64,000 nt of DNA, taken from NCBI RefSeq assembly GCF_008080435.1, contig NZ_VRKN01000008.1:1-64000 (forward strand). The letters run 5' to 3'. The notes beneath the pieces are model-generated. The model did no database searches and had not been told where the DNA came from. It saw only the letters and a list, made by a program, of their open reading frames with translations. The stretch is from Enterobacter asburiae. GTDB lineage: Bacteria > Pseudomonadota > Gammaproteobacteria > Enterobacterales > Enterobacteriaceae. This document shows positions 42,966-52,257 of this stretch, piece by piece. The number at the start of each line of letters is the position of its first letter. The stretch's first letter is position 1. The translations under genes and the position numbers were made by a program.

Positions 42966-43529
42966 TTACTCGTATTTCATTACGAAGGTGGCGTCAGCGT
43001 TCGCCTGGCCTGGCTCGGTAGTCGCAGCCGTTGATTTGTAACGCGCGGTGAACTGCAGGGTGTTCGTCCCTTCGATCAGCGTCTGCGCAGCAGAGAAGGT
43101 CGCGCCGTCTGGGGTCAGAACGCTGGATTTGCTGTCGAGGATCTCGATACCCACGCCTTTCGCGGTGTTGTCGTTGTTACCGGAGGTCACTGCCAGCAGG
43201 GTTTTGTCGGTTGGGTCGATCTGACCGGTGAACGCAACAGCTGCAGTTTTGGCAACCAGCGGATCGCAATCATTCAGTTCAATGTTGAATGGAATATTCG
43301 AGGTGGTGTCGCCCACTTTGGTAAATTTCGCGGTACGATACTGACCCAGATTAACGGTCTGCTCGGAAGAATCAGTATTTACTGAACAAGCCGCATTAAC
43401 CAGTTCACCTTTAAAATGTACGGTACCGCCATTTACGGAAACCGGCGCAGCAGGATCTGCTGCATTTGCGGCACCCGCAACCAGGGCCAAAGTAGCAATA
43501 ACAGTAGAAGCAATGTTGCTGAGTTTCAT
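42966..43529 (-). CDS. fimA: FimA major type 1 fimbrial subunit
   Basis: 187 residues. Signal peptide about 1-23 ([15 protein letters not shown]). The mature protein has the FimA pilin features: [20 protein letters not shown] (first Cys about 49), ELNDCDPL (second Cys about 89), and the C-terminal [20 protein letters not shown] then ATFVMKYE with penultimate Tyr. It forms the helical rod. The gene leads the operon fimAICDHF. A hairpin lies in its leader. No invertible element or fimB/fimE recombinase was found, so control is by FimZ/FimY. Confidence 0.92.
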   Translation of the reverse strand: MKLSNIASTVIATLALVAGAANAADPAAPVSVNGGTVHFKGELVNAACSVNTDSSEQTVNLGQYRTAKFTKVGDTTSNIPFNIELNDCDPLVAKTAAVAFTGQIDPTDKTLLAVTSGNNDNTAKGVGIEILDSKSSVLTPDGATFSAAQTLIEGTNTLQFTARYKSTAATTEPGQANADATFVMKYE

Positions 43530-43557
43530 GTCTATTCCTTTAAAATGTAAATAACCC

Positions 43558-43577
43558 TTCCCGCGAATAATCGGGAA
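43558..43577 (-). promoter_or_regulatory. Hairpin in the fimA leader
   Basis: TTCCCG (43558-43563) and CGGGAA (43572-43577) form a 6-bp stem with an 8-base loop about 30 bases ahead of the fimA ATG. It may affect mRNA stability or translation. Confidence 0.4.
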
Positions 43578-43839
43578 TAAGAAATACGTTCAATTGATTA
43601 ATTGAAAGCTTATTTCGGAGGAGACAAAGTAGCTCAGGAAGTGATTTTTAAATATGTCAAAACGCTGCCATTTCGCCAGGTCACATCCTAATCCCGCCTA
43701 AGAAATTGACCATCCCCTAAGAAGGGTTTTTGCGCCTCCCTGATGAAAACTCGTAAAGGGTGACTGACAGCGACGCTCGCTTCTGACAAAATACACGCCA
43801 TCCCCCCTTTCAAACGTTACAGACGGAATCTTCTCTCTG
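43578..43839. other. Divergent fimA-folD control region
   Basis: About 260 bases between fimA (minus) and folD (plus). The fim side (43580-43660) is AT-rich with CAATTGATTAATTG at about 43591; the folD side is GC-richer. FimZ should bind here by analogy with Salmonella. No gene is seen. Confidence 0.45.
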
Positions 43840-44706
43840 ATGGCAGCAAAGATTATTGACGGTAAAACGATTGCGCAGCAGGTGCGCTCTGAGGTCGCGG
43901 AAAAAGTGAAGGCGCGTAAAGCAGCCGGAAAACGCGCCCCCGGGCTGGCCGTTGTGCTGGTTGGTAGCAACCCGGCATCGCAGATTTATGTCGGCAGCAA
44001 ACGCAAAGCGTGTGAAGAGGTGGGCTTCGTCTCCCGCTCTTACGATTTGCCGGAAACCACCAGCGAAGCAGAACTGCTGGAACTTATTGACACCCTGAAT
44101 GCCGATAAAGAAATCGACGGTATTCTGGTTCAGTTGCCGCTGCCAGCAGGTATCGACAACGTGAAGGTGCTGGAGCGTATCGCACCGGATAAAGACGTGG
44201 ACGGTTTCCACCCGTACAACGTTGGCCGCCTGTGCCAGCGTGCGCCGCGTCTGCGCCCGTGCACGCCGCGCGGCATTGTGACGCTGCTGGAGCGTTATAA
44301 CATCGACACCTACGGTCTGAATGCCGTGGTTATCGGTGCGTCCAACATCGTGGGCCGCCCGATGAGCATGGAGCTGCTGCTGGCCGGCTGCACCACCACC
44401 GTTACCCACCGCTTCACCAAAAACCTGCGTCACCACGTCGAGAACGCCGATCTGCTGATCGTCGCGGTCGGTAAGCCGGGCTTTATTCCGGGCGAGTGGA
44501 TTAAAGAGGGTGCGATCGTCGTGGACGTCGGGATCAACCGTCTGGAAAGCGGCAAAGTGGTCGGCGACGTGGTGTATGAAGATGCCGCCGCGCGCGCCTC
44601 TTACATTACCCCAGTACCGGGCGGCGTAGGCCCGATGACCGTAGCAACGTTGATTCAGAATACGCTGCAGGCGTGCGAAGAGTACCACGACGTAGAGGAC
44701 GCGTAA
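43840..44706 (+). CDS. folD: FolD methylene-THF dehydrogenase/cyclohydrolase
   Basis: 288 residues, the E. coli FolD length. Substrate part with the catalytic Lys and Tyr in [16 protein letters not shown] (about 47-62), [10 protein letters not shown] (about 100-109), [14 protein letters not shown]; Rossmann part with [13 protein letters not shown] (about 163-175), VAVGKPGF, and the C-terminal [13 protein letters not shown]. It interconverts 5,10-methylene-, methenyl- and 10-formyl-tetrahydrofolate with NADP+, feeding purine synthesis (purEK is in the same window). ybcJ starts one base after its stop. Confidence 0.97.
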   Translation: MAAKIIDGKTIAQQVRSEVAEKVKARKAAGKRAPGLAVVLVGSNPASQIYVGSKRKACEEVGFVSRSYDLPETTSEAELLELIDTLNADKEIDGILVQLPLPAGIDNVKVLERIAPDKDVDGFHPYNVGRLCQRAPRLRPCTPRGIVTLLERYNIDTYGLNAVVIGASNIVGRPMSMELLLAGCTTTVTHRFTKNLRHHVENADLLIVAVGKPGFIPGEWIKEGAIVVDVGINRLESGKVVGDVVYEDAAARASYITPVPGGVGPMTVATLIQNTLQACEEYHDVEDA

Positions 44707-44707
44707 G

Positions 44708-44920
44708 ATGGCCACATTTTCATTAGGCAAACACCCACACGTTGAGCTATGCGATCTGCTCAAGCTGGAAGGCTGGAGCGAAAGCGGCGCGCAGGCGAAA
44801 ATCGTCATTGCCGACGGGCGGGTTAAAGTGGACGGCGCGGTGGAAACGCGCAAGCGCTGCAAGATTGTCGCGGGTCAGACCGTGAGCTTTGAAGGACAGA
44901 GCGTGACGGTTACGGCCTGA
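44708..44920 (+). CDS. ybcJ: YbcJ, S4-type RNA-binding protein
   Basis: 70 residues, nearly the same as E. coli YbcJ (MATFSLGKHPHVELCDLLKL start identical). S4-like fold with GWSESGAQAKIVIADGRVKV and KRCKIVAGQTVSF, where the S4 alphaL motif falls. It is thought to bind structured RNA, possibly rRNA or tRNA, but the target is unknown. Translationally tied to folD by the one-base gap. Confidence 0.93.
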   Translation: MATFSLGKHPHVELCDLLKLEGWSESGAQAKIVIADGRVKVDGAVETRKRCKIVAGQTVSFEGQSVTVTA

Positions 44921-44931
44921 GCCGTCTGATG

Positions 44932-44965
44932 CCCTCACCCTAACCCTCTCCCACAGGGAGAGGGG
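44932..44965. repeat. CCCTCACCC-type intergenic repeat
   Basis: CCCTCACCCTAACCCTCTCC runs on to CACAGGGAGAGGGG after ybcJ; forms CTCTCCC-ACA-GGGAGAG. A truncated mirror copy (AAATCCCCTCAC) follows. It may end the folD-ybcJ transcript. Confidence 0.75.
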
Positions 44966-45070
44966 ATAAAAAATCCCCTCACACCCATCACGGTTATTTA
45001 TCGATCAACTTCAAATAATCACTATTTCATCTGTTGAAACGTGAAAATTCAGTTGCGCGTTTTTCACACT

Positions 45071-45112
45071 TTGCCCACGATAAGTAGAACGTTCTACTAA
45101 AACGTTCTACTT
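45071..45112 (+). promoter_or_regulatory. PTS promoter with two LacI-type operators
   Basis: A perfect 16-base palindrome AGTAGAACGTTCTACT (45083-45098) with central CG, as in GalR/LacI sites, is followed by a second, imperfect copy CTAAAACGTTCTACTT (45097-45112) 14 bases on. A weak promoter TTGCCC (45071-45076) and TACTAA (45095-45100) would be covered. The LacI-type protein encoded downstream is the likely ligand-responsive binder. Confidence 0.7.
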
Positions 45113-45155
45113 ACAATAACAGCGCCAAAAAAAGCGCTACTCGGGGGAAATCAGC

Positions 45156-46655
45156 ATGAGTCTGATATCAGGGTTTGTTAAATCGCTGTCTAAGTTATCG
45201 ATGATTGGTCGCGCCTTAATGCTGCCAATTTCACTGCTTCCCGCTGCGGGCCTGCTGCTGGCCTTCGGCGATAAGTTCCATCTGCCGCTGATGATGAACG
45301 CAGGTGGGGTTATTTTTGATAATCTGCCGATGCTGTTTGCCATTGGCTCTGCTGTGGGTCTGGCATCAGAATCCGGTATTGCGGCGCTATCCGCGGCAGT
45401 TTCGGTGTTTGTCACGAATATCACCATCAGCACCGTGCTGAGCATAACGCCGGAAATGGCCTCTCAGGGTGGGAAATACGCCATGGTCGTCGGCATCCCG
45501 ACGCTGCAGATGGGCGTCTTCGGCGGCCTGATCTGCGGTATTCTCGCGGCCTGGTGCTATAACCGCTTCCACACCATGCAGCTGCCGGAGTTTCTGGGCT
45601 TCTTCTCCGGTAAGCGCTTCGTGGCCATTGCAACGGCGTTCCTCTCATTCCTGATGGGGCTGCTGCTGCCATACGTCTGGCAGCATATTCAGGCCGGTAT
45701 CGACGCGCTCTCCGTGGTGGTGAACGGCGATAATCAGGCGGCGTCGACCTTTATCTTCGGTCTGGTGGAGCGCGCGCTGATCCCGCTCGGTTTGCACCAT
45801 ATCTGGTATCCGTCTTTCTGGTATTCGTTTGGGGATTACACCACCCAGGCAGGCCAGGTGATCCACGGCGACCAGACCATCTGGTTCAAGATGCTGGAGG
45901 AAGGGGTGAAATCCTTCAGCAGCGATACCTACCAGAACGCCGGTAAGTTCATGCAGGGTGAATTCCCGCTGATGCTGTTCGCGCTGCCCGCAGCGTGCCT
46001 GGCGATGTATCACGAAGCCCATACGAAGAATAAGAAAATCGCGGCCGGTATTCTGTTCTCTGCAGCGCTGACCTGCTTCCTGACGGGGATCACCGAACCG
46101 GTCGAGTTTACCTTTATCTTCGTGGCGCCGATCCTGTACGTCTTTAACGCCATCATGGCGGGTCTGGCCTACATGACCATGTATCTGCTGCATGCGCATA
46201 TCGCCAAGTCGTTCTCCGCGGGCTTTATCGACTATCTGTCATTCGGGATCCTGCCGTCCTTTAACGGTTACAAGACCAACTTCCTGAATGCCATTATCAT
46301 CGGCATTCCAATGGGCCTGATTTATTACTTCACGTTCCGCTTTGTGATCCGTCGTTTCGACGTGAAAACGCCGGGCCGCACTGAAGTGACCGCCAACGCG
46401 GATGATAAGTCTGATTCAGAACTCGCGACCGAGATCATCTCTCTGCTGGGCGGGGCGCATAACATCGATTCTGTCGGCTCCTGTATCACCCGTCTGCGTC
46501 TGGAAGTGGCAAAAAGCGAGGTGGTTGATAAAGACGGCCTGAACGGACTCGGCGCGCGCGGCGTGGTCTTCGTCGGCGACAACGGTATTCAGGTGATTTT
46601 CGGTGCCAGAGCACAGTTTATCGCCCAGACCATGTCCACCATGATCGGCAAATAA
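45156..46655 (+). CDS. PTS IICB permease, glucose/maltose type
   Basis: 499 residues. IIC part (about 1-400) with LSKLSMIGRALMLPISLLPA, the substrate-site segment GLHHIWYPSFWYSFGDY (about 212-228) and ITEPVEFTFIFVAPILYVF (about 310-328); IIB part (about 415-499) with the phospho-cysteine in SVGSCITRLRLEV (about 450). No IIA domain is present, so Crr (IIA-Glc) would be the donor. The nearest families are PtsG and MalX; the sugar is not known. The inner membrane protein is paired with a LacI regulator 86 bases downstream and carries two operators upstream. Confidence 0.85.
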   Translation: MSLISGFVKSLSKLSMIGRALMLPISLLPAAGLLLAFGDKFHLPLMMNAGGVIFDNLPMLFAIGSAVGLASESGIAALSAAVSVFVTNITISTVLSITPEMASQGGKYAMVVGIPTLQMGVFGGLICGILAAWCYNRFHTMQLPEFLGFFSGKRFVAIATAFLSFLMGLLLPYVWQHIQAGIDALSVVVNGDNQAASTFIFGLVERALIPLGLHHIWYPSFWYSFGDYTTQAGQVIHGDQTIWFKMLEEGVKSFSSDTYQNAGKFMQGEFPLMLFALPAACLAMYHEAHTKNKKIAAGILFSAALTCFLTGITEPVEFTFIFVAPILYVFNAIMAGLAYMTMYLLHAHIAKSFSAGFIDYLSFGILPSFNGYKTNFLNAIIIGIPMGLIYYFTFRFVIRRFDVKTPGRTEVTANADDKSDSELATEIISLLGGAHNIDSVGSCITRLRLEVAKSEVVDKDGLNGLGARGVVFVGDNGIQVIFGARAQFIAQTMSTMIGK

Positions 46656-46672
46656 TAAGATGCCTCAACGAC

Positions 46673-46697
46673 GCGTCTCCTGTAGTCTGGGAGACGC
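46673..46697 (+). terminator. Hairpin between PTS gene and LacI gene
   Basis: GCGTCTCC (46673-46680) and GGAGACGC (46690-46697) form an 8-bp stem with a 9-base loop. A T-run is absent, so it may act as a partial terminator that lowers regulator expression. Confidence 0.45.
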
Positions 46698-46741
46698 ATT
46701 GTCGTATCTGACTGATAATCGGTGAATTTCAGGGAGCGGTT

Positions 46742-47758
46742 TTGAAGAAAGTCAGCATTATTGATGTCGCAAAGCATGCGGGCGTTTCGGTCTCAACCGT
46801 ATCGCTGGTTTTGCGCCAGAAAGGGAAAATCTCAGAGGCAACGATCGAGAAGGTCAACGCTGCCATCAATACGCTGGGCTATGTTCATAACGTCGCCGCT
46901 GCCAACCTCCGCGCCAATACGTCCAATCTGATTGGCCTGATCCTCCGTGACTTTAGCGACAGTTTCTCCATCAAGGTGATGGCGAGCATCGTCCAGGATC
47001 TTGAAAAACAGGGGTATATGGTTTTTCTCGGCCAGCCCCAGAACGACCATGACCATCTTGAGCGCTGCCTGCTGTCGTTTAAGCAGCAGGGCGTCGCCGG
47101 GGTTATCTATCTGGCTTCGGATACCCGCACATCCGCCCTGCCGGAACAGATTCGCCACTGCCCGCTGCCGCTGGTGGTGGTCTCTCAGTCGCTGCTGGAT
47201 GAAAAATGCAATCTGGTGATGCGCGATAACCGTCAGGCGGCAAATCTGGCGGTGCGTTATCTTATCGAGCGCGGCCATCGCAATATCGCCTACATTGGCG
47301 GACGTGAAGGCTGCCTTATCCGCGAGCAGCGCCTGCTCGGTTTTCGCAGCGCGATGACGCAGAACGGGCTGGTCTGGCGCGATGAATACTCTCCGGCCTG
47401 CAGCGATGACACCCTGGCCGCGGGTTTCGCCACCCGCCAGTTGCTGGAAAAAAACAACACCATCACCGCCCTGCTCTGCCACTCGCCGGATGCCATGATC
47501 GGCTCCATCTCCGGTATTCATCAGGTAGGACGAACGGTAGGTAAAGATGTGTTTTTGACGCAGCAGGTCGCGCTGGTCGGTTTCGAAGATATGCTCCACG
47601 TTAATCTCACCTCGCCGTCCTTTACCTACGTCTCGTCCGCCAGCGAAGAGACGGGGCGTCAGGCTGCCGGGCTGATTATTCGCACACTGAAGGAGCCGAC
47701 GCTGCAAACCCAGCGCATTACGCTTTCCGGGCAGCTTATCGCGCGCGAGTCGGCGTAA
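46742..47758 (+). CDS. LacI-family repressor of the PTS gene
   Basis: 338 residues. TTG start (46742) with AGGGAGCGG upstream. N-terminal HTH SIIDVAKHAGVSVSTVSLVL (about 4-23), hinge helix NVAAANLRANTSN, then a periplasmic-binding-protein-like sensor with ERGHRNIAYIGG (about 178-189) and VALVGFEDMLHVNLTSPSFT (about 277-296). It resembles MalI. The sugar or sugar phosphate ligand is unknown. It should bind the AACGTT-centred operators at 45083-45112. Encoded on the same strand as the PTS gene, unlike the divergent E. coli malI-malX. Confidence 0.85.
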   Translation: MKKVSIIDVAKHAGVSVSTVSLVLRQKGKISEATIEKVNAAINTLGYVHNVAAANLRANTSNLIGLILRDFSDSFSIKVMASIVQDLEKQGYMVFLGQPQNDHDHLERCLLSFKQQGVAGVIYLASDTRTSALPEQIRHCPLPLVVVSQSLLDEKCNLVMRDNRQAANLAVRYLIERGHRNIAYIGGREGCLIREQRLLGFRSAMTQNGLVWRDEYSPACSDDTLAAGFATRQLLEKNNTITALLCHSPDAMIGSISGIHQVGRTVGKDVFLTQQVALVGFEDMLHVNLTSPSFTYVSSASEETGRQAAGLIIRTLKEPTLQTQRITLSGQLIARESA

Positions 47759-47831
47759 AATCAGAATTTAGCACGGGTCTGCTAGCGCGGGATTACTGCT
47801 ATATTCCCATGATTTGCCATGGATAATGTCA

Positions 47832-48359
47832 ATGCCTACCGTTATTACGCACGCTGCTGTTCCGCTGTGTCTGGGCTTAGGCCTGGGAACCAAAGTTATC
47901 CCTCCCCGCCTGCTGTTTACCGGGATTGTCCTCGCCATGCTGCCGGATGCCGACGTGCTGGCGTTCAAGTTCGGCGTCGCGTACGGCAATGTTTTCGGCC
48001 ATCGCGGCTTTACCCACTCCCTGCTGTTCGCCTTTGTGGTGCCGATACTTTGCGTGCTGATTGGCCGACGATGGTTCCGGGCCAGCCTGACGCGGTGCTG
48101 GCTGTTTTTAACGGTGTCATTGCTGTCGCACAGCCTGCTGGATTCGATTACAACAGGCGGGAAAGGCGTCGGCTGGCTGTGGCCATGGTCAGATGAACGC
48201 TTCTTTGCGCCGTGGCAGGTCATTAAGGTCGCGCCGTTTGCGCTGTCGCGCTATACCACGCCGTACGGGCATCAGGTGATCATTTCAGAACTGCTGTGGG
48301 TGTGGCTGCCGGGGGTAGTGCTGATGGGGTTGCTGTGGTGGAGAAAACGTGCTCGCTGA
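47832..48359 (+). CDS. ybcI: YbcI, DUF457 inner membrane protein
   Basis: 175 residues. Starts at ATG 47832 (MPTVITHAAVPLCLGLGLGT), matching E. coli YbcI; a start six codons earlier has no better ribosome site. LexA-binding-protein/YdjM-like membrane metal-dependent hydrolase family, with HAAVPL, LPDADVLAFK, HRGFTHSL and HSLLDSIT His/Asp motifs (about 7, 38-47, 57-64, 103-110) arranged over four membrane segments. Function unknown; perhaps a membrane-bound hydrolase. Confidence 0.9.
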   Translation: MPTVITHAAVPLCLGLGLGTKVIPPRLLFTGIVLAMLPDADVLAFKFGVAYGNVFGHRGFTHSLLFAFVVPILCVLIGRRWFRASLTRCWLFLTVSLLSHSLLDSITTGGKGVGWLWPWSDERFFAPWQVIKVAPFALSRYTTPYGHQVIISELLWVWLPGVVLMGLLWWRKRAR

Positions 48360-48361
48360 TG

Positions 48362-48444
48362 CCCTCACCCCGGCCCTCTCCCCGTGGGAGAGGGAGAAAA
48401 CCTAACAATTCCCTCTCCCTGTGGGAGAGGGTTAGGGTGAGGGG
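48362..48444. repeat. CCCTCACCC-type intergenic repeat, inverted pair
   Basis: CCCTCACCCCGGCCCTCTCC starts one unit and GGGAGAGGGTTAGGGTGAGG ends the mirror unit, 83 bases in all. It fills the space between the convergent ybcI and cysS and would fold into one long hairpin. Confidence 0.8.
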
Positions 48445-48448
48445 AAAA

Positions 48449-49834
48449 TTACTTACGACGCCAGGTCGTTCCCTGCGGGCCGTCTTCCAGAATAATGCCC
48501 ATCTCGGTCAGACGGTTACGCGCCGCATCCGCAGCCGCCCAGTCTTTCGCCTGACGCGCTTCCAGACGCGCTTTGATCAACGCTTCAATTTCCGCCACTT
48601 CGCCGTCGTCCGCCTGTGCACCGCTCTGCAGGAACACGTCCGGATCCTGCTCCAGCAGGCCGATCACGGAAGAGAGCTTACGCAGATGGGATGCCAGCGC
48701 ATTCGCTGCGGCCATATCTTCTGACTTCAGGCGGTTCACTTCACGCGCCATGTCGAACAGCACCGAGTAGGCTTCCGGAGTGTTGAAGTCGTCGTTCATC
48801 ACCTCAACAAAGCGTGCTTCGAACGCTTCTCCGCCTGCCGCAGGAACAGACCTGTCGGTACCGCGCAGCGCGGTATACAGGCGCTCAAGCGCCGAGCGCG
48901 CCTGTTTAAGGTTCTCTTCGCTGTAGTTCAGCTGGCTGCGATAGTGGCCGGACATCAGGAAGTAGCGCACGGTTTCCGCGTCGTAATACTTCAGCACGTC
49001 ACGCACGGTGAAGAAGTTACCCAGCGATTTAGACATCTTCTCGCGGTCAACCATTACCATCCCGGAGTGCATCCAGTAGTTAACGTACTCGCCGCCGTGA
49101 GCGCAGGTGGACTGCGCGATTTCGTTTTCGTGGTGCGGGAACATCAGGTCCGAACCGCCGCCGTGAATGTCGAAGTGCTTGCCCAGTTGCTTGCAGTTCA
49201 TCGCAGAACACTCAATGTGCCAGCCCGGGCGGCCTTCGCCCCACGGGGATGGCCAGCTTGGTTCGCCCTCTTTGGACATTTTCCACAGCACGAAGTCCAT
49301 CGGGTTACGCTTCACGTCAACCACGTCAACGCGCGCGCCGGCCTGGAGCTGATCCAGATCCTGTCGGGAAAGCACACCGTAGGTTGGGTCCGTCGGCACG
49401 GAGAACATCACGTCGCCGTTGTCCGCAACGTAAGCGTGACCGCGTGCGATCAGCTTTTCGGTGATCTCAATGATTTCGTGAATATGATGGGTCGCGCGCG
49501 GCTCGCTGTCCGGACGCAGAATATTCAGGGCGTCGAAATCTTTGTGCATTTCGACGATCATACGGTCCACCAGCGCAACGAAGCTTTCGCCGTTTTCATT
49601 AGCGCGCTTGATGATTTTGTCGTCGATATCGGTGATATTACACACGTATTTCAGGGTATAGCCCAGAAAACGCAGGTAGCGTGACACCACGTCAAAGGCG
49701 ACAAAGGTACGGCCATGGCCGATATGACAGAGATCGTAAACCGTAATACCACACACGTACATGCCGACTTCCCCGGCATGGATAGGTTTAAATTCCTCTT
49801 TCTGGCGCGTCATTGTATTAAAGATTTTTAACAT
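48449..49834 (-). CDS. cysS: Cysteinyl-tRNA synthetase
   Basis: 461 residues, as in E. coli (start [20 protein letters not shown] at 49834; a longer frame to 49846 is not needed). Class I synthetase: HIGH in LCHIGHGRT (about 34-42), zinc ligands in YVCGITVYD (Cys28) and [22 protein letters not shown] (about Cys209, His234, Glu238), KMSKS (about 266-270) and the C-terminal helical anticodon domain with DDFNTPEA. Charges tRNA-Cys. It is divergent from ppiB, as in E. coli. Confidence 0.98.
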   Translation of the reverse strand: MLKIFNTMTRQKEEFKPIHAGEVGMYVCGITVYDLCHIGHGRTFVAFDVVSRYLRFLGYTLKYVCNITDIDDKIIKRANENGESFVALVDRMIVEMHKDFDALNILRPDSEPRATHHIHEIIEITEKLIARGHAYVADNGDVMFSVPTDPTYGVLSRQDLDQLQAGARVDVVDVKRNPMDFVLWKMSKEGEPSWPSPWGEGRPGWHIECSAMNCKQLGKHFDIHGGGSDLMFPHHENEIAQSTCAHGGEYVNYWMHSGMVMVDREKMSKSLGNFFTVRDVLKYYDAETVRYFLMSGHYRSQLNYSEENLKQARSALERLYTALRGTDRSVPAAGGEAFEARFVEVMNDDFNTPEAYSVLFDMAREVNRLKSEDMAAANALASHLRKLSSVIGLLEQDPDVFLQSGAQADDGEVAEIEALIKARLEARQAKDWAAADAARNRLTEMGIILEDGPQGTTWRRK

Positions 49835-50008
49835 TGAAGATTCCATGTAAACACGTGTGTGGTTGAAAACCAGTTATTCTACCCGTAATTCAAACCCGAA
49901 GCAGCACACAATGCAAGGTGATCGCATCCTGTGGTTATGCTATAACAAGCCCCTATAGATGACCCGAACGCGGGTCGACGTACCACAATAACGGAACAGG
50001 ATGCACAA

Positions 50009-50503
50009 ATGGTTACTTTCCACACTAATCATGGCGATATCGTAATCAAAACCTTTGATGACAAAGCGCCTGAAACAGTTAAAAACTTCCTGGACTACTG
50101 CCGCGAAGGTTTCTACAACAACACCATTTTCCACCGCGTGATCAACGGTTTTATGATCCAGGGCGGCGGTTTCGAACCTGGCATGAACCAGAAAGCCACC
50201 AAAGAAGCGATCAAAAACGAAGCGAACAACGGCCTGAAAAACACCCGCGGCACGCTGGCGATGGCGCGTACTCAGGCACCTCACTCTGCTACCGCGCAGT
50301 TCTTCATCAACGTGGCTGACAACGACTTCCTGAACTTCTCCGGCGAAAGCCTGCAGGGTTGGGGCTACTGCGTATTCGCAGAAGTGGTTGAAGGTATGGA
50401 CGTGGTTGACAAGATCAAAGCCGTCTCTACTGGCCGCAGCGGTATGCACCAGGACGTTCCTAAAGAAGACGTTGTGATTACAAGCGTGACCGTCAGCGAG
50501 TAA
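50009..50503 (+). CDS. ppiB: Cytoplasmic peptidyl-prolyl isomerase B (cyclophilin)
   Basis: 164 residues, as E. coli PpiB. Active-site [15 protein letters not shown] (about 43-57; Arg, Phe and Gln of the proline pocket), [20 protein letters not shown] (about 89-108) and [14 protein letters not shown]. No signal peptide. Speeds cis-trans proline isomerisation in folding proteins. ATG at 50009 follows GGAACAGGATGCACAA. The downstream lpxH starts three bases after its stop. Confidence 0.97.
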   Translation: MVTFHTNHGDIVIKTFDDKAPETVKNFLDYCREGFYNNTIFHRVINGFMIQGGGFEPGMNQKATKEAIKNEANNGLKNTRGTLAMARTQAPHSATAQFFINVADNDFLNFSGESLQGWGYCVFAEVVEGMDVVDKIKAVSTGRSGMHQDVPKEDVVITSVTVSE

Positions 50504-50506
50504 TTC

Positions 50507-51229
50507 GTGGCAACACTCTTTATTGCGGATCTGCATCTGCAAACAGAAGAACCGGCGATCACCGCCGGTTTTCTGCGTTTTTTACGCGGTGAAGCGAAAA
50601 GCGCCGATGCGCTGTACATCCTGGGCGACCTCTTTGAAGCCTGGATTGGCGACGACGACCCTAACCCGCTGCACCGTGAAATGGCAGCTGCCATTAACGC
50701 GCTGGTACATTCCGGCGTCCCCTGCTACTTCATTCACGGCAACCGTGATTTTCTGATCGGCAAGCGCTACGCCCGCGAAAGCGGCATGACGCTGCTGCCG
50801 GAAGAACAGGTGCTCGACCTCTATGGTCGCAAGGTCCTGATCATGCACGGCGACACGCTCTGCACCGACGATACCGGCTACCTGGCGTTTCGCGCCAAAG
50901 TCCACACCCCGTGGATCCAAAAGGTGTTCCTTGCTCTGCCGCTGTTTATCCGCAACCGTATTGCCGCCAGAATGCGCGCGGGCAGTAAAGCCGCCAACAG
51001 CAGCAAATCCATGACCATCATGGACGTGAACCCGCAGGCCGTGGTAAGCGTGATGGAAAAGCATGGCGTTCAGTGGTTGATCCACGGTCATACCCATCGT
51101 CCTGACGTGCATTCCCTTATCGCCAACGGCGAACCGGCCCATCGTGTGGTATTGGGGGCCTGGCATTCCGAAGGCTCCATGGTCAAAGTCACGCCTGAGG
51201 GCGTGGAGCTGATCGCGTTTCCGTTTTAA
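50507..51229 (+). CDS. lpxH: UDP-2,3-diacylglucosamine pyrophosphatase
   Basis: 240 residues, as E. coli LpxH. Calcineurin-type metallophosphatase: ADLHLQ (about 7-12), [13 protein letters not shown] (about 40-52), HGNRDFLIG (about 78-86), IMHGDTL (about 112-118) and GHTHRP (about 194-199). Hydrolyses UDP-2,3-diacylglucosamine to lipid X in lipid A synthesis on the inner membrane surface. GTG start three bases after ppiB, so the two are co-translated, as in E. coli. Confidence 0.97.
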   Translation: MATLFIADLHLQTEEPAITAGFLRFLRGEAKSADALYILGDLFEAWIGDDDPNPLHREMAAAINALVHSGVPCYFIHGNRDFLIGKRYARESGMTLLPEEQVLDLYGRKVLIMHGDTLCTDDTGYLAFRAKVHTPWIQKVFLALPLFIRNRIAARMRAGSKAANSSKSMTIMDVNPQAVVSVMEKHGVQWLIHGHTHRPDVHSLIANGEPAHRVVLGAWHSEGSMVKVTPEGVELIAFPF

Positions 51230-51366
51230 CCTCTCACACTTTCATTCTATTTTTTTGAACAATATCGGCAAATTGTTTCGATTTTAATCAGCCCGTGGTC
51301 GGCCTATTATTTATCACATCAGGGCAAAACGCCCTATCCCAGACAAAATGCTTAAGGAATACGACC

Positions 51367-51576
51367 ATGAAATCCATCAAAACTTTCGTTGCAGTTGCTG
51401 CTCTCTCCCTGGTTTCTTTCGGTTCTTTCGCTCAGAGCGTGAGCGCAACCGCATCTACCCTTGACCGCGCAGAAGCGAAAATTGCCGCGCAGGCCGCCGA
51501 ACAGGGTGCCTCTTATAAAATTACGAGCGCGAAGGTCAACAACCGCGTTTACATGACCGCAGAACTGACTAAATAA
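51367..51576 (+). CDS. Small periplasmic DUF1471 protein
   Basis: 69 residues. ATG at 51367 has AAGGAATACGACC upstream; a longer frame from 51295 lacks one. Signal peptide about 1-22 (ALSLVSFGSFA|QSVSATAS), then a compact YdgH/BhsA/McbA fold: TLDRAEAKIAAQAAEQGASY and ITSAKVNNRVYMTAELTK. These proteins are periplasmic or outer-membrane-linked and stress-induced. The function of this one is unknown. It is a second DUF1471 protein in the window, after YahO. A terminator follows. It is not at this place in E. coli. Confidence 0.85.
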   Translation: MKSIKTFVAVAALSLVSFGSFAQSVSATASTLDRAEAKIAAQAAEQGASYKITSAKVNNRVYMTAELTK

Positions 51577-51593
51577 TCATTGCCGATTGACGA

Positions 51594-51622
51594 AAACAGA
51601 CCGCCAGAACGCGGTCTGTTTT
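51594..51622 (+). terminator. Terminator of the DUF1471 gene
   Basis: ACAGACCGC (51596-51604) and GCGGTCTGT (51611-51619) form a perfect 9-bp stem, then TTT; A-run before it on the other strand. Confidence 0.75.
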
Positions 51623-51660
51623 GTTATGAATTGATGGCAACAACGGCTCAAGATTTAACC

Positions 51661-51676
51661 GCGCAACCGTTTTCCT
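51661..51676 (+). promoter_or_regulatory. PurR operator of purEK
   Basis: GCGCAACCGTTTTCCT fits the PurR consensus ACGCAAACGTTTTCNT and is as I remember the E. coli purE operator. A TATAAC box at about 51683-51688 would be the -10. It gives guanine/hypoxanthine-dependent repression of purEK. Confidence 0.8.
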
Positions 51677-51747
51677 TGCCCGTATAACATGCTATTCTCT
51701 GTGCCCTCGAAAGCAGTGTGTTTCGCACCACAGGAGTTTTAAGACGC

Positions 51748-52257
51748 ATGTCTTCCCGCAATAATCCGGCGCGTGTCGCCATCGTGATGGGGTCCAAAAG
51801 CGACTGGGCTACCATGCAGTTCGCCGCCGAAATCTTTGAAATCCTGAATGTTCCGCACCACGTTGAAGTGGTCTCCGCGCACCGTACACCGGACAAACTG
51901 TTCAGCTTCGCCGAAAGCGCCGAAGAGAACGGTTATGAGGTGATCATTGCCGGTGCGGGCGGCGCAGCACATCTGCCTGGCATGATTGCCGCCAAAACCC
52001 TGGTGCCGGTTCTGGGCGTCCCGGTACAAAGCGCCGCGTTAAGCGGCGTGGATAGCCTCTACTCCATCGTCCAGATGCCGCGCGGTATTCCTGTCGGCAC
52101 GCTGGCGATTGGCAAAGCGGGTGCCGCAAACGCAGCCCTGCTGGCGGCGCAAATTCTTGCGACGCACGATAAAGCATTACATCAGCGTCTGGCTGAGTGG
52201 CGTAAAGCCCAGACCGACGACGTGCTGGACAATCCGGACCCGCGGGGTGCGGCATGA
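51748..52257 (+). CDS. purE: N5-CAIR mutase PurE
   Basis: 169 residues, as in E. coli. [20 protein letters not shown] start with the MGSKSDW substrate loop (about 14-20), [10 protein letters not shown] (about 43-52; active-site His) and [15 protein letters not shown] (about 69-83). Converts N5-CAIR to 4-carboxy-AIR in purine synthesis. The chosen start follows CAGGAG; a frame ten codons longer has no site. ATGA overlap couples it with purK. Confidence 0.97.
   Translation: MSSRNNPARVAIVMGSKSDWATMQFAAEIFEILNVPHHVEVVSAHRTPDKLFSFAESAEENGYEVIIAGAGGAAHLPGMIAAKTLVPVLGVPVQSAALSGVDSLYSIVQMPRGIPVGTLAIGKAGAANAALLAAQILATHDKALHQRLAEWRKAQTDDVLDNPDPRGAA

Noticed and set aside
43530-43839. Invertible fimS-like switch
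   Set aside because: No flanking inverted repeats and no fimB/fimE recombinase gene in the window.
45010-45070. CRP site upstream of the PTS gene
   Set aside because: Only a loose GTGA-N6 half-match; no TCACA partner.
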